Below, piece by piece: positions 58,088 to 64,000 of a stretch of 64,000 nucleotides of DNA (the stretch's first letter is position 1; each line of letters opens with the position of its first letter). Source of the stretch: Sphingomonas sp. Leaf67. Lineage in GTDB: Bacteria > Pseudomonadota > Alphaproteobacteria > Sphingomonadales > Sphingomonadaceae. The stretch is from assembly GCF_001421965.1 (NCBI RefSeq), contig NZ_LMLP01000023.1:1-64000 (forward strand). Reading direction: 5' to 3'. The notes under the pieces are model-generated. The model worked only from the letters and a program-made list of their open reading frames with translations. It was not told the DNA's origin and ran no database searches. Made by a program: the position numbers and the translations under genes.

Positions 58088-60571
58088 ATGGCCAGCCGCG
58101 CGATCAACGGACGGTTCGATGCTGGCGCGACGAGTGGGCGCTGGCTGGAAGAGTATCGCGCCCGCGCGCCGCACGGCGACATGCTGTCCGCCGCCACCGA
58201 CGACGACCGCGCGGCATGGGAGGTCGCGTTCGAGGAACTGGCCGGGCTGCCGGGCAGTACCCTCGCCGCCGCGCGCGAACGGGCACAGCGCCATGCCGAC
58301 GATATCGGCACCGCCTATCGCGCGGCGGGCGAGAGCGAGGAACGCCGCTGGCCGCTGTCGCCGGTCCCGCTGCTGATCGGTGCCGACGAATGGCGGACCA
58401 TCGCCGAGGGGATGGCGGAACGCGCCGACCTGTTCGAAAGCGTCATCGCCGACATCCATGGCGATCAGCAGCTGGTCGCCGACGGTATTTTGCCGGCGAT
58501 GCTGGTCACTGGATCGCCGCTGTTCCTGCGGCCGATGGTCGGGGTCGTGCCGCCGGGTGGACATCAACTGCATTTCGTCGCCGCCGACCTGTGCCGTGGA
58601 CCCGACGGGTGCTGGCGGGTGCTGGCCGATCATGTCCGCGTGCCGGTGGGGGCGGGCTATGCGCTCGAAAACCGGCTGGCGATGGGGCGGACGCTGGGCG
58701 GGCTGCCGTCGCGGCTCAACATCGAACGCCATGCGCCCTTCTTCGCGGCGATGCGGGCAGGGATCGCTGCTGCCTGTCGCCGGGCCGAACCGCGAATCGG
58801 ACTGCTGACGTCGGGCAAGCTCAATCCAAGCTATCCCGAACAGGCGCATCTGGCGCGGTATCTCGGGTTCCTGCTGGTCGAGGGGGCCGATCTGGCGGTG
58901 CGCGACGACCAGCTCTATGTCCGCACGATCGCCGGCCTGAAACGCATCGACGCGCTGTGGCGGCGGATCGATCCGCGGCTGATCGACCCGCTGGCGTTCG
59001 ATGCCAATTCGACGATCGGCGTGCCCGGCCTGATCGACGCGATGGCGGCAGGCAACGTCGTGATCGCCAATGCGCCGGGGGTGGGCGTGCTCGAATCGCC
59101 GGCCTTCGCCGCGTTCCTGCCGGCACTGGCCGAAAAGCTGCTGGGACGGGCACCGCGTCTGTCGTCGATCGGAACGTGGTGGTGCGGGCGCGCGGCGGAC
59201 CGCGATCACGTGCTGTCCTCGCTCGACCAGCTGGTGGTGGGACCCGCCTTTGCCGGAACGACCCCCGAACTGGCGGGACCGGTACTTGGTGCCTCGCTCG
59301 ACGCCGATGCCCGCGCGCGTCTGGCGGCGGCGATGGTGCTGCGTCCGCAGGATTATGTGGGGCAAGAAGTTGCCGAACTCTCGACCATGCCGACCGCGTG
59401 CGGTGAAGGGCTGCAGCCCCGTCCCTTCTCGCTGCGGGTCTTTGCCGCGCGCGGTGCCGATGGCCGCTGGGTGGTGCTGCCCGGCGGGTTCGTGCGCATC
59501 GGTGACCAGCCCGATGCCCGCGCGGCGGTGATGGGCGAGGGGTCGTGGTCGGCGGACGTGATCGTCCACGGCCCCGATCCGGTCGCGCCGGTGTCGCTGC
59601 TGCAAAGTGCCGACAGCGTCGAACTGCGCCGCAATCCGGGCACGCTGCCCAGCCGGGTCGCCGACAATCTGTTCTGGCTGGGCCGGTATCTGGAGCGGGG
59701 CGAGGCGTTGCTGGGCGTCATCCGCGTGCTGTTCGGCCATTCGATCTCGGCCGATACCGGCGCGGCCCTTGCCCCCGAAACCGTCGAATGGCTGGTGAAG
59801 ATCATCGCCGACACCGGCGCCGCCGCGTTGCCGCCCAGCCACCGCCGCCGCGATCTGGTCGATTTCGGGCGTGAGGCGATGGAATCGGTCGACAGCTGGG
59901 GCAGCGTCCGCGCGATCAACCGTCTGGCGACCGGCATCGGCGGCGTCTCTCGCGACCGGTTGTCGGTGGACATGGTGCGCCTGCTCGACGCGCCGCATCC
60001 GACCACGGGCACGCTGCTCGACCGTGCGGGCACGTTGCAGCGTCGCTATGCCGCGCTTGCCGGACTGTCGGCCGAACATATGGGGCGGACCGATGCGTGG
60101 CGGTTCCACGATCTGGGCCGGCGGATCGAACGGGCGATGGCGGCGACGCGAACGTTGCTGGCCGTCGATCTGCGCCGGGCGAGTGCCGAGGACCTGTCGA
60201 CGCTGCTCGACCTTGCCGACAGCCAGATCAGCTATCGCCAGCGCTATCTGATCGGCTTTGCGCGGGTGCCGGTGATCGACCTGATCGCGCTCGACCCCGG
60301 CAATCCTCGCGGGATCGCGTTTCAGGTGGATACGATCGTCCAGCATCTGTGCAAGCTGCCGGTCCTGAACGATGCCGGCATCGCCGAACCGCAGCAACGC
60401 ATCGCGGCGCGGTTGACCGCCGGCATCGCCATGGGCTCCGCCAACCGCCTCGACCGCGGCTGGGTATTGGAAATAAACCAGCAATTGCAATTGCTTTCGG
60501 ATGCGATCGCCACCCGCTATTTCCTGCAGGGTGCGCAGGCGTTGCGCGAAGCCGGGTTGACCCTCGCATGA
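58088..60571 (+). CDS. Circularly permuted ATP-grasp / alpha-E fusion protein
   Basis: This 827-residue protein fuses a circularly permuted ATP-grasp ligase (about 1-490) and a helical alpha-E (DUF403) domain (about 510-820). Visible ATP-grasp elements are IADIHGDQQLVADGILP, NRLAMGRTLGG and VANAPGVGVLESPA-like IANAPGVGVLESPA. The alpha-E part begins PSRVADNLFWLGRYLERGE. The family is predicted to ligate or modify peptides together with transglutaminase-like partners; the substrate is unknown. It overlaps the transglutaminase gene by ATGA. Confidence 0.9.
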   Translation: MASRAINGRFDAGATSGRWLEEYRARAPHGDMLSAATDDDRAAWEVAFEELAGLPGSTLAAARERAQRHADDIGTAYRAAGESEERRWPLSPVPLLIGADEWRTIAEGMAERADLFESVIADIHGDQQLVADGILPAMLVTGSPLFLRPMVGVVPPGGHQLHFVAADLCRGPDGCWRVLADHVRVPVGAGYALENRLAMGRTLGGLPSRLNIERHAPFFAAMRAGIAAACRRAEPRIGLLTSGKLNPSYPEQAHLARYLGFLLVEGADLAVRDDQLYVRTIAGLKRIDALWRRIDPRLIDPLAFDANSTIGVPGLIDAMAAGNVVIANAPGVGVLESPAFAAFLPALAEKLLGRAPRLSSIGTWWCGRAADRDHVLSSLDQLVVGPAFAGTTPELAGPVLGASLDADARARLAAAMVLRPQDYVGQEVAELSTMPTACGEGLQPRPFSLRVFAARGADGRWVVLPGGFVRIGDQPDARAAVMGEGSWSADVIVHGPDPVAPVSLLQSADSVELRRNPGTLPSRVADNLFWLGRYLERGEALLGVIRVLFGHSISADTGAALAPETVEWLVKIIADTGAAALPPSHRRRDLVDFGREAMESVDSWGSVRAINRLATGIGGVSRDRLSVDMVRLLDAPHPTTGTLLDRAGTLQRRYAALAGLSAEHMGRTDAWRFHDLGRRIERAMAATRTLLAVDLRRASAEDLSTLLDLADSQISYRQRYLIGFARVPVIDLIALDPGNPRGIAFQVDTIVQHLCKLPVLNDAGIAEPQQRIAARLTAGIAMGSANRLDRGWVLEINQQLQLLSDAIATRYFLQGAQALREAGLTLA

Positions 60572-61455
60572 TGCGCTATGCCATCCGCCACATCACGCGC
60601 TTCGATTATGCCGAGGCGGCAGGGTTCGCGCGCTGCAACCTGCGGCTCCGGCCGATCCTGTGGTCGGGGCAGGAACTGGAGGATTATGCGCTGCTGGTCG
60701 AACCGGGCGGTCGGACCGCCCCGGCACGCGCGCAGGCGGGGCTGGCCAACGTCACCCGGCTGGAAGTCGATCGCCCCGAACGTACGCTGACGATCGAGAG
60801 CCGGGCGACGGTCCGCGTCGAGCGACCGATCCCGTTCGCATCGCCGGGCGACCCGACGCTGGCCGAGATCCGCACGCTGGTGGCCGGGGTGAACGATGCC
60901 GGCCCGGCCAGTCCGGTCAGCTATCTGTTCCCCTCCGCGCACGTTCCGATCGTGCCCGACATCGCGGCATGGTGTGCCGAGGACCTGTCCGACGATCGCG
61001 GTATCCTCGACGCGGCGATCGCGCTTGCCCGGCGTATCCAGCGCGACTTTGCCTTCGATCCGACCGCGACGCTGGTCGACACGCCACCCGCCGAAGCCTT
61101 CGCCAAGCGCGGCGGGGTGTGTCAGGATTTCGCCCAGATCATGCTGTCGGGCCTGCGCGGCGCCGGGCTGCCTGCGGCCTATTGCTCGGGCTATCTGCGC
61201 ACGCTGCCCCCGCCGGGGCAGGAGCGGCTGGTCGGGGCCGATGCGACCCATGCGTGGGTGCTGGTATGGGCCGGGCCGGTGCTCGGCTGGGTCGGGGTCG
61301 ATCCGACCAACGGCATCTGGATGGCGGAGGATCATGTCGTCATGGCGATCGGTCGCGACTATGCCGACATCGCGCCGATCGACGGCGTGGTGCTGGGGTC
61401 GGGCGCGCAGACGATGCACGTGTCGGTCGACGTTGAGCCTCTGCCGGTCGGGTAA
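60568..61455 (+). CDS. Transglutaminase-like cysteine protein
   Basis: This 295-residue protein has an N-terminal beta domain (YAIRHITRFDY) and a transglutaminase-like core. The catalytic triad is complete: Cys in GGVCQDFAQ near residue 190, His in ATHAWVLVW, Asp in GVDPTNG. No signal peptide is visible, so it acts in the cytoplasm, probably as a peptidase or amidase. ATG 60568 overlaps the ATP-grasp stop. The pair is the usual core of a predicted peptide-modifying cluster. Confidence 0.93.
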   Translation: MMRYAIRHITRFDYAEAAGFARCNLRLRPILWSGQELEDYALLVEPGGRTAPARAQAGLANVTRLEVDRPERTLTIESRATVRVERPIPFASPGDPTLAEIRTLVAGVNDAGPASPVSYLFPSAHVPIVPDIAAWCAEDLSDDRGILDAAIALARRIQRDFAFDPTATLVDTPPAEAFAKRGGVCQDFAQIMLSGLRGAGLPAAYCSGYLRTLPPPGQERLVGADATHAWVLVWAGPVLGWVGVDPTNGIWMAEDHVVMAIGRDYADIAPIDGVVLGSGAQTMHVSVDVEPLPVG

Positions 61456-61555
61456 CCCAGTACCCGCGAACATGCCAGGAAAACCCTTTTACGTGGCACC
61501 TTCGTCAACATCGTGCCCAACCGGATTGACGACTCCATAGCGGTTGGGGGATATA

Positions 61556-61570
61556 GAACAAATCATGAAC
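61556..61570. promoter_or_regulatory. LexA (SOS) box overlapping the imuA start
   Basis: GAAC-AAATCAT-GAAC is a perfect alphaproteobacterial LexA box (complement of GTTC-N7-GTTC). It covers the imuA ATG at 61565. This placement fits direct SOS repression of the imuAB operon. Confidence 0.8.
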
Positions 61571-62356
61571 GCAGAGTCGCCCATCCTGTCCGCGCTGAAG
61601 CGGCAAGTCGCCGCCATGGAGCGGCGCGCGCCGACGGGCAAGGCGGTGCGAGTCGCGACCGGGCATGGCGATATCGACGCCGCGCTGGACGGTGGAATCG
61701 CGCGTGGGCGGCTACACGAGATATTTGCGCTGGAGGCAGGCGATGCCGGCAGCGCCACCGGTTTTGCGGGCATGCTGTCGATCCGGCTTGGCGGCGGCAT
61801 CGTCTGGCTGCGCGAGGAATCGGCGGTCCGCGGCGGCGGGCACCTGCATGCGCCGGGTCTGGTCGAGATCGGGCTGGACCCGGCGCGGCTGCTGCTGGGG
61901 GTGCTTCCCGACGCGCTGTCGGTCCTGCGCGCCGCCGCCGATGTCGTGCGCTGTGCCGGGGTCGGAGTGGCGGTGATCGAATTGCACCGCGATCCCAAGG
62001 TGCTCGACCTGACCGCCAGCCGCCGCCTCGCACTGGCGGCGGAGGAAAGCGGGGTGGCGGCGCTGTTGCTGCGCATCGCGGCGACGCCGGTGGCGAGTGC
62101 CGCCGATACCCGCTGGGCGGTGCGGTCCTGTGCGTCGCAACCCTTGCCCGCCAACGCGCCGGGCCACCCGACCTTCGACCTCGAATTATTGCGTCAGCGC
62201 GGCCGGGGTGCCGATGGCCGCTGGCAAGTGGAGTGGAACCGTGAGCAAGCCGTCTTCACCAGCCCGACCCAGCGGTCGGCGCCATCTGGCGCTGTGGTGG
62301 CCGTTCCTGCCCGCCGACCGGCTGCTGCGCCAGTCCCCCTGCGGCGTGCCGGATGA
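61565..62356 (+). CDS. imuA: ImuA, SOS mutagenesis protein
   Basis: This 263-residue RecA/SulA-like protein works with ImuB and DnaE2 in damage-induced mutagenesis. GHGDIDAALDGGIARGRLHEIFA near residues 38-60 (shown only in part) and the WLREESAVRGGGHLHAPGL region are typical of ImuA. The ATG at 61565 lies inside a LexA box. The last 38 residues are encoded in DNA that is also the start of imuB in another frame, an overlap of 116 bases, and this tail is Pro/Ala/Arg-rich. Confidence 0.9.
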   Translation: MNAESPILSALKRQVAAMERRAPTGKAVRVATGHGDIDAALDGGIARGRLHEIFALEAGDAGSATGFAGMLSIRLGGGIVWLREESAVRGGGHLHAPGLVEIGLDPARLLLGVLPDALSVLRAAADVVRCAGVGVAVIELHRDPKVLDLTASRRLALAAEESGVAALLLRIAATPVASAADTRWAVRSCASQPLPANAPGHPTFDLELLRQRGRGADGRWQVEWNREQAVFTSPTQRSAPSGAVVAVPARRPAAAPVPLRRAG

Positions 62357-63797
62357 TGCGCCGTTCGTCTGTGTCGAAATGGTGCGCGGCGCACTGCGCA
62401 TCGCCTCGGTCGATTGTCAGGCGCTGGACAAGGGGATCGCCCCCGGCATGGCGCTGGCCGATGCGCGGGCGCAACTGCCCGAACTGGCGGTGGTCGATGC
62501 CGATCCGTTCGCCGATCATGGCTGGCTGGAGCGGATCGCCGATGCCTGCGACCGGTTCACGCCGCTGGTCGCCTTGGATGGCGGTGACGGGGTGACGCTC
62601 GACATCACCGGCTGCGCGCACCTGTTCGGTGGCGAAGGCGCGCTGGTCGAGGAAGTCGAGGCGCGGCTCGCCCGGTTCGGGACGCTGCGCCACGCGCTGG
62701 CTGACACGCCCGATGCGGCGCAGGCACTGGCCCGGTTCCAGAGCGCTCCGGCGGCGAGCGAGGCGGCGGCGCTCCGGCGGCTGGGGGTGGCGGCGCTCAG
62801 GTTGGATGACGAGATCGCGGTCGCGCTACGCCGGGCGGGCTTGCGCACCATCGGCGATCTTGCCAGTCGCCCGACCGCACCGATCGCGGCACGCTTTGGC
62901 GAGGAGACGGTGGCGGCGCTGGCCCGGTTGCTGGGCGATGCCGATCAGCGGCTGCGGCCGCGCCGGGCGTTGCCGGCATTGTTCTTCGAGCGACGCTTCG
63001 TCGAACCGATTGCGCGCGATGCCGATGTGCTGGCGACGATCGGCGAACTGGCGGCGCAGGCGGAGGCGGAGCTGACCGCGCGCGACCGCGGCGGGCGGCG
63101 TTTTGCGGTGCGGCTCTACCGGGCCGATGGGGCGTTGCGCGATCTGGCGGTCGAAAGCGGGCTTCCCTTGCGTGATCCGCCGTCGATCGTGCGGCTGTTC
63201 CACGAACGGATCGATGCACTGGCCGACCCGATCGATCCGGGGTTCGGCTTCGACATGATCCGCATGAGCGTCCCCGCGCTCGAACCGCTGGCACCCACGC
63301 AATTGCAGCTGGAGGGCGGTACGGTCAGCGAGGAGGCGATGGCGGCGCTGGTCGACCGGCTGACCACCCGGCTGGGGCGCGGCCGGATCGCGCGGGTCTG
63401 TCCGGGCGACAGCCATTTGCCCGAACAGGGGGTGCTGACCATGCCGGCGATCGATACGCCCGCCCCGATCACATGGGACGCCCCCGAAATCGGCGAGCCG
63501 CCGCTGCGTCCGATCCACCTGTTCGACCCGCCGCAGCGCATCGAGGTGATGGCCGAAGTTCCCGACGGCCCGCCGCACCGCTTTCGCTGGCGGCGGGTGC
63601 TGCACGACGTGATCCGTTTCGAAGGGCCGGAGCGGATCGCGGCACAGTGGTGGCGGCGTGGACAGGCGAAGGTGCGGACGCGCGACTATTACCGGGTCGA
63701 GGATGTGCGCGGGCGGCGGTACTGGATTTTCCGGCACGGGTTGTACGATCGCGAGACGCCCGATCCGCTATGGTATGTGCACGGGGTGTTCGCGTGA
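62241..63797 (+). CDS. imuB: ImuB, non-catalytic Y-family polymerase-like protein
   Basis: This 518-residue protein is the adaptor of the ImuA-ImuB-DnaE2 mutasome. It follows the Y-family fold, but the metal-binding acidic motif at the N-terminus is replaced by LALWWPFLPADRL, and the usual SxDE motif by GDGVTLDITG. It is therefore not expected to polymerise DNA. The C-terminal segment RDYYRVEDVRGRRYWIFRHG is conserved. The GTG at 62241 follows GGAG and gives the family N-terminus; it lies within imuA. dnaE2 is not seen before the window end. Confidence 0.92.
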   Translation: MSKPSSPARPSGRRHLALWWPFLPADRLLRQSPCGVPDDAPFVCVEMVRGALRIASVDCQALDKGIAPGMALADARAQLPELAVVDADPFADHGWLERIADACDRFTPLVALDGGDGVTLDITGCAHLFGGEGALVEEVEARLARFGTLRHALADTPDAAQALARFQSAPAASEAAALRRLGVAALRLDDEIAVALRRAGLRTIGDLASRPTAPIAARFGEETVAALARLLGDADQRLRPRRALPALFFERRFVEPIARDADVLATIGELAAQAEAELTARDRGGRRFAVRLYRADGALRDLAVESGLPLRDPPSIVRLFHERIDALADPIDPGFGFDMIRMSVPALEPLAPTQLQLEGGTVSEEAMAALVDRLTTRLGRGRIARVCPGDSHLPEQGVLTMPAIDTPAPITWDAPEIGEPPLRPIHLFDPPQRIEVMAEVPDGPPHRFRWRRVLHDVIRFEGPERIAAQWWRRGQAKVRTRDYYRVEDVRGRRYWIFRHGLYDRETPDPLWYVHGVFA

Positions 63798-63810
63798 CGA
63801 TGCCCCGAGC

Positions 63811-63840
63811 TCGTCATTTCCGCACAGGCGGGAATGACGA
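63811..63840. repeat. Short palindromic repeat after imuB
   Basis: TCGTCATTTCCGC (63811-63823) and GCGGGAATGACGA (63828-63840) form a 13-bp stem with one G-T pair. It is the first of two related palindromes. Confidence 0.8.
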
Positions 63841-63877
63841 AGAGTGGTGTGGCGGTGACACGGATTCGTCCTTTCTT

Positions 63878-63971
63878 CGTTATTCCGGCGCAGGCCGGGA
63901 TCCAAGGTTCCGCAAGCGCCGAAGTTATCGGATATGCGGGCCGGTGGATCCCGGCCTGCGCCGGGATGACG
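63878..63971. repeat. Paired 27-bp inverted repeats (REP/BIME-like)
   Basis: Positions 63878-63904 and 63945-63971 are inverted copies matching at 25 of 27 bases, each itself a small hairpin with CCGGCGCAGGCCGG. The family resembles the palindrome at 63811-63840. No gene is visible between 63798 and 64000. Confidence 0.8.
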
Positions 63972-64000
63972 AAAAGAGCGGGCAAGGCGGCCCCGTGACA

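Noticed and set aside
57731..60490. A 919-codon open frame antisense to the ATP-grasp gene
   Set aside because: Antisense shadow of a conserved gene with no ribosome-binding site or domain.

Overview
The window is high-GC DNA from an alphaproteobacterium, most probably a Sphingomonas-type member of the Sphingomonadaceae. The evidence is the bc1 operon of alphaproteobacterial layout, an alpha-type SspB, a CpdR-like regulator, a GAAC-N7-GAAC LexA box, large TonB-dependent receptors with carbohydrate-active enzymes, and short GTCATTCC-type palindromic repeats. This assignment is inferred from gene content and was not computed.

Positions 1-9245 look like the right end of a mobile element. They carry a MobQ-type relaxase, then a type I restriction-modification operon whose order is hsdM, hepT-like, mntA-like, winged-helix remnant of a Fic protein, hsdS, hsdR. 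The segment stops in the 5' half of a tRNA-Gly(CCC) gene. The operon is unusual in three ways. A HEPN/nucleotidyltransferase toxin-antitoxin pair sits where the catalytic part of an hsd-linked Fic protein would be expected. Two near-identical palindromic repeats precede that pair. hsdS is split by one extra C.

Positions 9280-29780 are mostly core chromosome: queA with a periplasmic cyclophilin, petABC and apt, a his cluster (hisB, a YciI-like gene, hisH, hisA, hisF), sspB, an acetyltransferase, fumC, two small glycine-rich membrane proteins, gmk, an SDR, a DUF1289 protein, a DEAD-box helicase, an FAD-linked dehydrogenase, sapC, a cytochrome b561, a candidate small RNA with a CCUCCUCCC motif, an N-formylglutamate amidohydrolase, a CpdR-like regulator and tRNA-Val(GAC).

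Positions 29780-32650 hold two membrane acyltransferases in somewhat AT-richer DNA. Then come a secreted amidase and an M20 peptidase. From about 36 to 50.8 kb is a plant-polysaccharide utilisation locus: a GH5 mannanase lipoprotein, a CE2-type esterase, a GH127 arabinofuranosidase, a TonB receptor, three GH43 arabinan-active enzymes and a second TonB receptor. The surface receptors would import oligosaccharides released by the secreted or lipid-anchored hydrolases. A LacI-type half-palindrome lies in the divergent promoter.

Positions 50.8-64 kb carry two chemoreceptors (one membrane-bound, one globin-coupled), a DUF2332 protein, an acyl-CoA dehydrogenase, a Sua5-type tRNA-modification enzyme, a circularly permuted ATP-grasp/alpha-E protein with a transglutaminase, and the SOS mutagenesis genes imuA and imuB. 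The window ends in palindromic repeats just after imuB.
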